A stretch of DNA of 64,000 nt from Maribacter algarum (ex Lu et al. 2025) (nom. illeg.). GTDB taxonomy: Bacteria > Bacteroidota > Bacteroidia > Flavobacteriales > Flavobacteriaceae. The notes beneath the pieces are model-generated. The model searched no databases, was not told the DNA's origin, and was given only the letters and a program-made list of their open reading frames with translations. This document shows positions 56,633-64,000 of this stretch, piece by piece. The stretch is from assembly GCA_947495915.1 (NCBI GenBank), contig CANMAW010000001.1, forward strand, positions 806,001-870,000, in the 5' to 3' direction. Every line of letters begins with the position of its first letter. Within the stretch, counting starts at the first letter, position 1. The position numbers and the translations under genes are program-made.

Positions 56633-57778
56633 ATGGGTGGTTTTCCAAAAAAATTAAAAGAAAAAATTCAGAAAAGGCGTGTAAATGATTCGTTTCGAGC
56701 ACTACCATCAGCCCATAAATTAATCGATTTTTCGTCAAACGATTACCTAGGGTTTTCTAAGAATGAAACAATTTATGCAAATACTTTTCAACGTTTGCTA
56801 AAGAATGAAAAATCAGAAAATGGCGCAACCGGTTCACGTCTGATTACTGGTAATCATGCTTATTACAAAGAAATTGAATCGTTGTTGGTTGCAACATTTT
56901 CTTATCCGTCTGCTTTGGTGTTTAATTCTGGTTATGATGCAAATATTGGTTTTTTTAGTGTGGTACCGCAGCGTAACGATATCGTATTTTACGACGAGTT
57001 AGTTCATGCAAGTATTCGTGATGGTATGAAACTAGGAAATGCGAAAAGCTATAAATTCAAACATAATGATTTAGATGACCTAGCAGCTAAGTGTAAATCA
57101 GTTTCTGATGAAATAGAGGTTTATGTTGTTACTGAATCAGTTTTTTCTATGGATGGTGATCAGCCTGATTTAAAGGCACTTTCAGCTTTTTGTAAAAAAA
57201 ATAAATTTAATCTAGTTGTAGATGAAGCTCATGCTTTAGGTGTTTTTGGAGAAGGTGGAGTAGGAATGATTCAGCAATTGGGATTAGTTAAAGATGTTTT
57301 TGCACAAATTATCACCTATGGAAAAGCTTTGGGAGCGCATGGTGCAGCGGTATTGGGTTGTAATGACTTAAAAGACTATCTATTAAATTTTGCTCATAGT
57401 TTTATTTATACCACGGGTTTGCCACCGCATTCATTAGCTACAATTTTGTCTGCTACTGAGTATTTAAATTCAACTAATGGAAAAAAGGAAAATCAAAGGT
57501 TGCAGAGTAATATATCTTTTTTTAAGAATAAAGTAGCTTCTCTTAAAATGGAATCCTTTTTTATTGACAGTAATTCTGCTATCCATGCTTGTGTAATACC
57601 AGGTGTAAACGATGTAAAAAAAATATCAAAAAAACTATATCTTGACGGATTTGACGTGAAAGCCATTGTTTCGCCAACAGTACCTGAAGGTAAAGAGCGG
57701 CTAAGGTTTTGTTTGCATAGTTACAATACTTTTGAAGAAATAGGTTGGGTTTTACAATTATTAAAAAAGTATATATAG
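56633..57778 (+). CDS. bioF: 8-amino-7-oxononanoate synthase
   Basis: 381 residues, a PLP-dependent alpha-oxoamine synthase. Seen: FSSNDYLGFS near the start, GATGSRLITGNHAYYKEIE, VDEAHALGVFGEGGVG and the PLP Lys in ITYGKALGAHGAAVLG. It condenses pimeloyl-CoA/ACP with alanine in biotin synthesis. It starts the biotin cluster and is followed 3 bp later by a DUF2007 protein and then bioD. N-terminus and length match bioF more closely than the related kbl or sphingolipid synthase, and the neighbours settle the assignment. Confidence 0.93.
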   Translation: MGGFPKKLKEKIQKRRVNDSFRALPSAHKLIDFSSNDYLGFSKNETIYANTFQRLLKNEKSENGATGSRLITGNHAYYKEIESLLVATFSYPSALVFNSGYDANIGFFSVVPQRNDIVFYDELVHASIRDGMKLGNAKSYKFKHNDLDDLAAKCKSVSDEIEVYVVTESVFSMDGDQPDLKALSAFCKKNKFNLVVDEAHALGVFGEGGVGMIQQLGLVKDVFAQIITYGKALGAHGAAVLGCNDLKDYLLNFAHSFIYTTGLPPHSLATILSATEYLNSTNGKKENQRLQSNISFFKNKVASLKMESFFIDSNSAIHACVIPGVNDVKKISKKLYLDGFDVKAIVSPTVPEGKERLRFCLHSYNTFEEIGWVLQLLKKYI

Positions 57779-57781
57779 CGA

Positions 57782-58165
57782 ATGAAACAAAAGTTTTATA
57801 CTATTGGTTCTTTTGAGTTTCCAGCAGATGTGCAAATCATTAAAGGTAAATTAGAATCTGAAGGTATACCTGTATTTCTTTTAGATGAAAATACATTAAA
57901 TACCGACCCATTAATTAGTAATGCAATTGGTGGTGTTAAATTGCAAGTATATTATAAAGATAGCGAACGGGCCCTCGAAATATATAATGAAATTAGGGCT
58001 TACGCTCTTGATGATAATGGCTCTTTGGTAGTATGTCCGAATTGCAAAGCAAAAAGATCAGAGGTATATTTTGAGCGTAAGGGTATTTTTTACAAACTTT
58101 TCCCGTTTTTTGAAAAAAGAAAATACAAATGTCTAAATTGTGGAATAATAACGAAACCTCAATGA
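57782..58165 (+). CDS. DUF2007 protein with C-terminal zinc ribbon
   Basis: 127 residues. Residues 1-75 are a DUF2007 domain (putative signal-transducing domain, PII-like fold): FYTIGSFEFPADVQIIKGKLESEGIPVFLLDENT and VYYKDSERALEIYNEI. The C-terminus is a zinc ribbon of two Cys pairs (CPNCKAK and CLNCGII). It lies between bioF (3 bp upstream) and bioD (1 bp downstream), so it is made from the biotin mRNA. A role in biotin synthesis is not established; it could instead just be carried in the unit. Confidence 0.82.
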   Translation: MKQKFYTIGSFEFPADVQIIKGKLESEGIPVFLLDENTLNTDPLISNAIGGVKLQVYYKDSERALEIYNEIRAYALDDNGSLVVCPNCKAKRSEVYFERKGIFYKLFPFFEKRKYKCLNCGIITKPQ

Positions 58166-58166
58166 T

Positions 58167-58784
58167 ATGCAGAAAGTATTTGTCACCGGAATTTCAACAG
58201 AAGTTGGTAAAACTGTAGCTTCAGCAATAATAACAGAAGCTTTAGAAGCTGATTACTGGAAACCAGTTCAAGCAGGGGAGCTAGAGAATACCGATAGTCA
58301 TAAGGTTGCGGGTTTAATTTCAAATACAAAAACGATAATTCATAAAAGTGCATATGAATTAACTTCACCAATGAGTCCGCATGCTGCTGCAGAAGTTGAT
58401 GGTGTTCAGATTGATATCACAAAAATAGTTGAACCAAATACAGAGAACAATTTGGTTATTGAAGGGGCAGGTGGTTTATTGGTTCCTTTAAGTTCTGACG
58501 ATACTATTCTAGACATAATAATGCCAGATTATAAAGTGATTGTTGTTTCAAGGCATTATTTAGGAAGTATTAATCATTCTTTATTGACCATAAATTGGTT
58601 GAAACAAAAAGGATACGAAGTTTCTGTTTTATTTAGTGGAGACCCCAATCCGCATACCGAAAATATTATACTTCATAAAACAGGAGTGCCTTTAATTGGG
58701 CGAATTGAAGAAGAGAGCAGTTTTAATAAAGAGGTTATAAAAGGTTATGCTGATAAGTTTCGTAATATTCTACAAACCTTATAA
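58167..58784 (+). CDS. bioD: Dethiobiotin synthetase
   Basis: 205 residues. P-loop GISTEVGKTVASAI at the start, the DAPA/carbamate-binding KPVQAGE, and the GAGGLLVPL signature. It closes the ureido ring of dethiobiotin using CO2 and ATP. It follows the DUF2007 gene by 1 bp. Its last bases overlap the convergent GT39 gene by 6 bp. Confidence 0.94.
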   Translation: MQKVFVTGISTEVGKTVASAIITEALEADYWKPVQAGELENTDSHKVAGLISNTKTIIHKSAYELTSPMSPHAAAEVDGVQIDITKIVEPNTENNLVIEGAGGLLVPLSSDDTILDIIMPDYKVIVVSRHYLGSINHSLLTINWLKQKGYEVSVLFSGDPNPHTENIILHKTGVPLIGRIEEESSFNKEVIKGYADKFRNILQTL

Positions 58785-60263
58785 CCGCACAAAAATTTCT
58801 GCCTGATCTACAACGGCTTTAAGCTGATAGTTGTTAGGTAAATAGTGATCGAGGTAGGTATTGGCTTCTACTTGGTTTTCATCAAAAATTAGCCGCCCTT
58901 TTCGCACTACAAGTGTATTAGGCCGGAGCTCTTCCATTATAAAACGTAGTTCATCAATTCCGGTTTTTCTCGGATTATCAAATGCTGCAAACATCTCAGG
59001 TTTGCAAATATTACTAGGATGTGTTGATGCTTTTGTTGGAGGTTTTTCACCTAACATCCAATAACCAATATGATAGTCAAAAAATAGAATATTACTCTTA
59101 TTTATATTATGTTCTATAATATATTTAGGAACAGTAATGCCTTCACCATTAAAATAACTTCCTCTTTCTATTTTGTGTTTTGCAACGTTATATAATTCAA
59201 GATAACTTTCTGCTGGAAGTATTATCAATATTAAAGCAAAAGCCTTGTGCATTCGAAATTGTAGTGAGTTGAATAATGAACTTATAGCTACTCCAAAAAG
59301 AACGATGAAAATAGGATAGAGTTGAATTAAATAATGGCTGTTAATTCTTCCTCCCTTATAAAAAGCATACAAAACTCCTATGGTAGCGATTAAAAGTATT
59401 TGAACACCATTGCTTTTAAATTCGAGATGCTTATTTTTTATTGACCAAAAAAGAAAAACAGTGATGATTATAAATGTTGGCATTAATTTAAAAAAAGAAG
59501 TTTTACCAGCGTTCGCGTAATCTAAGGGTGCGATAAAAACAGACTTCCACCAAAGGTCTTCAATACCATTGAAATAGTAAGGTATACATGTCAACGCAAT
59601 AATGGTTAATATTCCAATTCCGTATGCGGTTACTCCATAAACACCTTGCCAAATCTTCTTGCTATTAATGAAATAGTAAACCAAATACAAGCCAATAAAT
59701 AAGACGGTATAGGCCATATTTAGCTTCACCATAATTGCTATGCCACTTAATATACCTGATAAGGCTAGCCAATACCATTCTTTTTTAACGATAGCTAAAT
59801 AAATAGCAGGTGTTAAAAAGGCCATACAAATATGTTCTGACATGACCCCTTGAATACTACCGAACATGCTTTGAAATATGACACAAAAGAAACCAATCCA
59901 AAATGCGTTTTTTTTGTTAGATAAGGTCGCCCCAATTTTGAATGAATATAAAGCAGTTAGCGCAACAATCAATACTCCGGCTAAGCGAATTGCTATAAAG
60001 CTTTTACCAAAAATGTAAATTATTATTGCAAAAAAAAGGAAGGTTATAGGTGGTTTAAGATCCCATAATTCGGTGTAAGGTAAGTGGCCATCTACCCAAG
60101 ATTGCGCCATTAAAATAAACGTACTTTCGTCACGATCAATGTAATCACGAAAAAAGAAAGGAAATCTTATAAATAGAGAAAGACAAAATAAAATACCAAA
60201 AACCGAACGATTTTTTAGCTGATCATAATTTGGAGTAATTCTGTCTAGAAATTGATATATCAT
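58779..60263 (-). CDS. GT39-type membrane glycosyltransferase (ArnT/PMT-like)
   Basis: 494 residues with about ten to twelve predicted membrane helices. The first periplasmic loop carries the acidic motif RDESTFILMAQSWVDGHLPYTELWDLKPP, typical of the ArnT/PMT family that moves a sugar from a polyprenyl-phosphate donor. Acceptor and donor are unknown; lipid A or protein modification are the family options. It is opposite in direction to the biotin genes on both sides and overlaps bioD at the 3' end, so it has its own promoter near 60264-60387. Confidence 0.85.
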   Translation of the reverse strand: MIYQFLDRITPNYDQLKNRSVFGILFCLSLFIRFPFFFRDYIDRDESTFILMAQSWVDGHLPYTELWDLKPPITFLFFAIIIYIFGKSFIAIRLAGVLIVALTALYSFKIGATLSNKKNAFWIGFFCVIFQSMFGSIQGVMSEHICMAFLTPAIYLAIVKKEWYWLALSGILSGIAIMVKLNMAYTVLFIGLYLVYYFINSKKIWQGVYGVTAYGIGILTIIALTCIPYYFNGIEDLWWKSVFIAPLDYANAGKTSFFKLMPTFIIITVFLFWSIKNKHLEFKSNGVQILLIATIGVLYAFYKGGRINSHYLIQLYPIFIVLFGVAISSLFNSLQFRMHKAFALILIILPAESYLELYNVAKHKIERGSYFNGEGITVPKYIIEHNINKSNILFFDYHIGYWMLGEKPPTKASTHPSNICKPEMFAAFDNPRKTGIDELRFIMEELRPNTLVVRKGRLIFDENQVEANTYLDHYLPNNYQLKAVVDQAEIFVRL

Positions 60264-60387
60264 TAAGAATTACTTTTTTGTTTCAGAAAGAAACCTAAAA
60301 TCTCCATTAAATTTCAATTAAGAAGAGTTATAAAAATTACCATCTTTGCAAGATAAAGAAATATAAAGGTCTGTAAATCGTATTGTA

Positions 60388-61656
60388 TTGAAAAATCTTT
60401 CTGAAAGAGATAAAAAACATATTTGGCATCCATTAACCCAACATCAAACTGCGGCTGATGCAATCGGGATTGTAAAAGCAAAAGGAGCCTTGCTTTGGGA
60501 TGATCAAGGTAACGAATATATTGATGGAATTGCCTCTTGGTATACCGCAATGTATGGCCATTCTAACGATCAAATTACGAAGGCCATTTCTGATCAAATG
60601 CAGCAATTAGATTTTGTGATGTTTAGCGGTTTTACACATGAGCCAGCTGTGAAACTATCTGAAAAGTTAATACCAATCTTGCCATCGAATCAAGAAAAAA
60701 TATTTTTTAATGATAATGGTTCAACGGCGGTAGAGGCTGCCATAAAAATGGCTTTACAATTTCATCATAATAACGGTAGTAAAAGAAATACACTTATTGC
60801 TTTTGAAGACGGTTTTCATGGAGATACTTTTGGTGCTATGAGTGCTTCAGGCTTGTCTTCTTATAATGGCCCTTTTGAAGATTATTTATTGAAGGTTAAG
60901 CGTATTCCAATTCCTAAAACCAATAACCTTTCTGAAGTTTTAGCACTATTGCATGAAATAATACAAAACAATTCATGTGCTGCTTTTGTTTTTGAACCCT
61001 TGGTTCAAGGTGCAGCTGGTATGAAGTTTCACTCCGCCAATGGTCTTGATCAATTATTAAAAATGTGTCAAGAAGCAGGAGTATTATGTATAGCTGATGA
61101 AATTATGACCGGTTTTGGCAAAACAGGTAAGAATTTTGCGTCTGACTATTTAGAATATAATCCTGATATTATATGTTTGAGTAAAGCTTTAACGGCTGGT
61201 ATGTTTCCCTTAAGTATAACAAGCTGTTCTAAAAAAGTTTTTGACGGTTTTTTAAGTGAAGAGGTACATAAGGGATTTTTTCATGCACATACGTTTAGTG
61301 CACATCCTTTGGGTTGCGCTGCGGCTTTGGCAGGTATTGATTTGTTGTTGTCTGATGAAATATGTGAACGAAAGAAAGTCATTGCAAAGCAGCACCAAAA
61401 GTTTGTAGAATTAATTGAAAATCATTCGAAAGTGAAAGAAGCGCGTGCTTTGGGTGTTATATTAGCAATTGATTTGAATGTGGAAACGGAGCGATATGGC
61501 AATTTACGAAATGAGTTGTATCAATTTTTCATGACAAGGGGAGTTGTACTAAGACCGCTAGGAAATACTATTTATGTCTTGCCTCCATTTATTATTACTG
61601 ATGATCAACTATCAAAAGTTTATGCCGTGGTTAAAGAGGCTTTAGAATTGTTCTAG
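60388..61656 (+). CDS. bioA: Adenosylmethionine-8-amino-7-oxononanoate aminotransferase
   Basis: 422 residues. It starts with TTG, as no in-frame ATG exists upstream before the stop at 60364; LSERDKKHIWHPLTQHQT after it is the normal N-terminus. Class III aminotransferase motifs: DDQGNEYIDGIASWYT, DEIMTGFGKTGKNFA and the PLP Lys in CLSKALTAGMFPLS. It makes 7,8-diaminononanoate using S-adenosylmethionine as amino donor. A CATCTTTGCA box near 60341-60350 is one base off the -7 consensus. The 3' end overlaps the Coa1-like gene by 15 bp. Confidence 0.94.
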   Translation: MKNLSERDKKHIWHPLTQHQTAADAIGIVKAKGALLWDDQGNEYIDGIASWYTAMYGHSNDQITKAISDQMQQLDFVMFSGFTHEPAVKLSEKLIPILPSNQEKIFFNDNGSTAVEAAIKMALQFHHNNGSKRNTLIAFEDGFHGDTFGAMSASGLSSYNGPFEDYLLKVKRIPIPKTNNLSEVLALLHEIIQNNSCAAFVFEPLVQGAAGMKFHSANGLDQLLKMCQEAGVLCIADEIMTGFGKTGKNFASDYLEYNPDIICLSKALTAGMFPLSITSCSKKVFDGFLSEEVHKGFFHAHTFSAHPLGCAAALAGIDLLLSDEICERKKVIAKQHQKFVELIENHSKVKEARALGVILAIDLNVETERYGNLRNELYQFFMTRGVVLRPLGNTIYVLPPFIITDDQLSKVYAVVKEALELF

Positions 61657-62076
61657 TTCTTCATTTAATAAATCAATACTTTGGTCATCTTTGATTTCAA
61701 GTCTTATTTCGTGATAGGTCCAATTTTCTCCTATACTAGAAGCTTTTACAGAAAGCATTCCGCTACCTTTTGGCCCTGAAACCGGAATTTTAATATCGGC
61801 TCGACCATCACCATTTGAATAGTTTATACGGCCTTGAAGCATGCCGTTTTTTTCAATAGGTGTACCCAATATGGCGGTAATTTCTTCATCTTGGTTAATA
61901 GTTTTTAGGGCATATTCATATGGAGTTGCCTTTTCTATCATATTAGTAACGCCATAAAATATAGAGCCAATAAATATGACCAAAACTAAGACTAAAGTGA
62001 AACAACCGCCTACTGGTACGACCCATTTCCAGTTTTTTTTCCACCAATTAGGTTGTTGAATTAAATCGTTATTCAT
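61642..62076 (-). CDS. Coa1-like cytochrome c oxidase assembly factor family protein
   Basis: 144 residues with one membrane helix (VPVGGCFTLVLVLVIFIGSIF, about 19-41) after a short positively charged cytoplasmic tail rich in Trp and Lys. The remaining ectodomain (about 45-144; ATPYEYALKTINQDEEITAILGTPIE, then GPKGSGMLSVKASS) matches the Coa1-type domain used in cytochrome oxidase assembly in mitochondria; the bacterial role is not proved. It is opposite to the biotin genes and overlaps the bioA 3' end by 15 bp. Confidence 0.8.
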   Translation of the reverse strand: MNNDLIQQPNWWKKNWKWVVPVGGCFTLVLVLVIFIGSIFYGVTNMIEKATPYEYALKTINQDEEITAILGTPIEKNGMLQGRINYSNGDGRADIKIPVSGPKGSGMLSVKASSIGENWTYHEIRLEIKDDQSIDLLNEELEQF

Positions 62077-62095
62077 CTTTTTTTTAATCTAATGG

Positions 62096-62124
62096 TTTGA
62101 TGAAGTTAAGAACTTTTACTTTTG
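62096..62124 (+). promoter_or_regulatory. Promoter of the ketoacyl-synthase gene
   Basis: TTTG (62096-62099), 17-bp spacer, TACTTTTG (62117-62124). It fully matches the -33/-7 pattern and lies 15 bp before the TTG start at 62140. Confidence 0.68.
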
Positions 62125-62139
62125 TAGAAATTTAAAATT

Positions 62140-63309
62140 TTGTTTGAGCCAATTTCTATAACAGCCATAGCATCTATTTCTTCATTAGGTAAAACCTTAA
62201 CTGAAACTTGGCAAGCTTATAAAAGAAGTGAACATTTTTTTTCTGAACAAGAATTTGATCAGCAATTAGAATGGGTGGCAAGTCTCTCCGATAATTCAAT
62301 GGCTTCAATTGAACAGGTTAGACAATCAGATAATAAGTACAAAAATTTAGATGCGAGTGTTTTGTATGCTTTATATGCGTCTCGAAAGGCTATGAAAATT
62401 GCGAAATGGCAACCAGAAGATAATTTTGGAATAAATTTAGGTTCTTCACGAGGGGCTACTTCACTATTTGAGCAATTTCATTCTCAATATATTCAAAATG
62501 GAAAAGTGGCAACACTTGCTTCTCCAACTACAACCCTAGGAAATATTTCGTCATGGGTAGCTCATGATTTGCAAACAAAAGGCCCAGAGATTTCTCATTC
62601 GATTACATGCTCAACAGCGCTACACGCATTATTGAATGGGGTTGCATGGTTGCGAAGTGGTATGGTCAATAAATTTATGGTTGGGGGTAGTGAAGCGCCT
62701 TTAACACCTTTTACTATTGCGCAAATGAAGGCTTTAAAAATTTATACAAAGCATATTTCTTCTTCAAAAGATTCTTTTCCTTGCAAAGCATTTAATTTGG
62801 ATAAAGCTAAAAACACTATGGTTTTAGGAGAAGGGGCTTCTGTTGCTTGTTTAGAAAGAGAAATTTCTGATCGCACCATGGCGACAATTGAAGGTATTGG
62901 GTATGCTACTGAAATTTTAAAACATAATGTTTCAATTTCAACCGACGCAAAGTGTTTTCAAACGTCAATGCAAATGGCTTTATCAGGTATAGATGTAGAC
63001 AAAGTAGATGTTATCGTAATGCACGCACCCGGAACGATCAAGGGTGATTTATCAGAGTATAAAGCCATTGAAAAAGTGTTTCAAAAGAATATGCCTTCAC
63101 TAACCACCAATAAATGGAAATTGGGTCATACCTTCGGAGCATCAGGTTTACTTAGTGTAGAATTTGCTATTTTGATGCTACAGCAACAAGAGTTTATAAA
63201 AGTACCATTTGTTCAAAATCAAGTTTCACCAAAAAAAATTAAAAAGGTTTTGGTAAATGCAGTTGGTTTTGGCGGTAATGCTGTTAGTGTGCTGCTTTCA
63301 TTGCCATAA
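62140..63309 (+). CDS. Beta-ketoacyl-ACP synthase-like enzyme of the biotin cluster
   Basis: 389 residues of the thiolase-fold KAS II (FabF) family. Active-site residues are present: Cys157 in ISHSITCSTALHAL, His295 in VIVMHAPGTIKGD, Lys325/327 and His330 in NKWKLGHTFGASG. It starts with TTG, with no in-frame ATG in the first 50 codons. It lies between bioA and bioB with its own promoter. It is shorter and more divergent than housekeeping FabF. A role in making the pimeloyl chain is attractive, because bioC, bioH and similar genes are not seen in the window, but that is inference. Confidence 0.84.
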   Translation: MFEPISITAIASISSLGKTLTETWQAYKRSEHFFSEQEFDQQLEWVASLSDNSMASIEQVRQSDNKYKNLDASVLYALYASRKAMKIAKWQPEDNFGINLGSSRGATSLFEQFHSQYIQNGKVATLASPTTTLGNISSWVAHDLQTKGPEISHSITCSTALHALLNGVAWLRSGMVNKFMVGGSEAPLTPFTIAQMKALKIYTKHISSSKDSFPCKAFNLDKAKNTMVLGEGASVACLEREISDRTMATIEGIGYATEILKHNVSISTDAKCFQTSMQMALSGIDVDKVDVIVMHAPGTIKGDLSEYKAIEKVFQKNMPSLTTNKWKLGHTFGASGLLSVEFAILMLQQQEFIKVPFVQNQVSPKKIKKVLVNAVGFGGNAVSVLLSLP

Positions 63310-63428
63310 ACTATTTTGCTGCGTTAAATTATGAAATTTAATGTTATATGATTTGAATGGTATTTTGCAGTTTGCTTAATTGGCATTTGATTTCTAATAC
63401 CGTATTTTTACCGAATATCTAAGAGCTT

Positions 63429-64000
63429 ATGAGTACGATCAAACACAATTGGACGAAAGAAGAAATTCTTGAAATTTACAATAAACCGATGATGGAGTTG
63501 CTTTACGAAGCAGCAACCACTCACAGACAGCACCATGACCCGAATACGGTACAGGTATCTACGTTATTGTCAATTAAAACAGGTGGTTGTCCTGAAGATT
63601 GTGGGTATTGTCCACAAGCGGCACGATATCATACAGATGTAGATGGTAATGACCTTATGACGGTATCACATGTTAAGGCACAGGCTTTGCGTGCGAAAGC
63701 CTCAGGTAGTTCGAGAGTATGCATGGGTGCCGCATGGAGAAATGTGAAAGATGGCCCTGAGTTTGATCAAGTTCTTGAAATGGTACGTACCATCAACAAA
63801 CTAGATATGGAAGTCTGTTGTACCTTAGGAATGCTTACCGAGAATCAAGCGAATCGATTGGCTGAAGCAGGGTTATACGCCTATAATCATAACCTTGATA
63901 CTTCTGAAGATTACTATAAAGATGTAATATCAACACGAGCATTTGAAGATCGATTAGAAACAATTGATAATGTACGTAAAAGCAATGTGACAGTTTGTAG
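63429..64000 (+). CDS. bioB: Biotin synthase (cut by window end)
   Basis: The first 190 residues, open to the window end; ATG 63429. The radical-SAM CxxxCxxC cluster is in TGGCPEDCGYCPQAARYH, with the usual ASGSSRVCMGAAWRNV, EVCCTLGML and YNHNLDTSEDYY motifs, giving Cys ligands of the second cluster. It inserts sulfur into dethiobiotin. It is preceded by a 119-bp gap from the ketoacyl-synthase gene, with a TATTTTTA box at 63403-63410, so it may have its own promoter. Confidence 0.97.
   Translation, partial: MSTIKHNWTKEEILEIYNKPMMELLYEAATTHRQHHDPNTVQVSTLLSIKTGGCPEDCGYCPQAARYHTDVDGNDLMTVSHVKAQALRAKASGSSRVCMGAAWRNVKDGPEFDQVLEMVRTINKLDMEVCCTLGMLTENQANRLAEAGLYAYNHNLDTSEDYYKDVISTRAFEDRLETIDNVRKSNVTVC

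Overview
The window is a low-GC chromosomal stretch from a member of the Bacteroidota, most likely a marine-type Flavobacteriaceae. The indications are three TonB-dependent receptors, DUF4270 and DUF5689 lipoproteins, atpD-atpC standing apart from the rest of the ATP synthase genes, histidine kinases with an SHNLRSH H-box, AT-rich intergenic DNA without strong Shine-Dalgarno sequences, and several TAnnTTTG-type -7 boxes. Genus cannot be told from what is visible. No rRNA, tRNA, CRISPR array, insertion sequence or prophage was recognised.

Layout. 1-3 kb: an accessory nuclease-helicase gene (DUF2075/Schlafen group 3 type) and a small unknown membrane protein. 3-9 kb: metabolic and redox genes, namely an FAD monooxygenase, an M14-type zinc hydrolase, a TetR regulator with a carboxymuconolactone decarboxylase/AhpD-like target (near-identical inverted repeats precede both), then a GAPDH - EthD-like - FrnE/DsbA-like operon. 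9-15.4 kb: a complete RND tripartite efflux operon (MarR/GbsR-like regulator, adaptor, pump, outer membrane factor) with a large inverted repeat upstream. 15.6-20.9 kb: a probable extracellular nucleic-acid or phosphoester scavenging locus made of an exported endonuclease/exonuclease/phosphatase, a TonB-dependent receptor and a DUF5689 + lamin-tail lipoprotein. 21.4-26.4 kb: two tandemly duplicated multi-PAS histidine kinases and a stand-alone receiver. 26.5-29.5 kb: katG divergent from an ankyrin-repeat gene. 29.5-35.4 kb: SemiSWEET, Nudix, omega-amidase-like amidohydrolase, two envelope proteins, ComF and a coiled-coil membrane protein. 35.5-41.2 kb: glyS, a FecA-like receptor, xth, an aldo/keto reductase and a 35-residue membrane micro-ORF. 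41.2-46.1 kb: a minus-strand operon panC-panD-flippase-pseudo-esterase-radA. 46.2-50.9 kb: a half-length glycogen-synthase-like protein, a DUF4270 lipoprotein carrying thrombospondin type 3 repeats, and glmS. 51-56 kb: a TonB receptor and atpDC. 56-64 kb: a biotin cluster (bioF, DUF2007 protein, bioD, bioA, a dedicated ketoacyl synthase, bioB cut by the window end), interleaved with opposite-strand genes for a GT39 membrane glycosyltransferase and a Coa1-like protein.

The most notable observations are the TetR operator pair, the split nuclease/lamin-tail/TonB locus, the duplicated kinases that keep a shared upstream block, the ketoacyl synthase inside the biotin cluster with its own textbook promoter and a TTG start, the esterase-fold protein whose nucleophile is Asp, and the DUF4270 protein with inserted calcium-type repeats. 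Most of the window is ordinary core genome; no wholly new multi-gene system is proven by the sequence alone.
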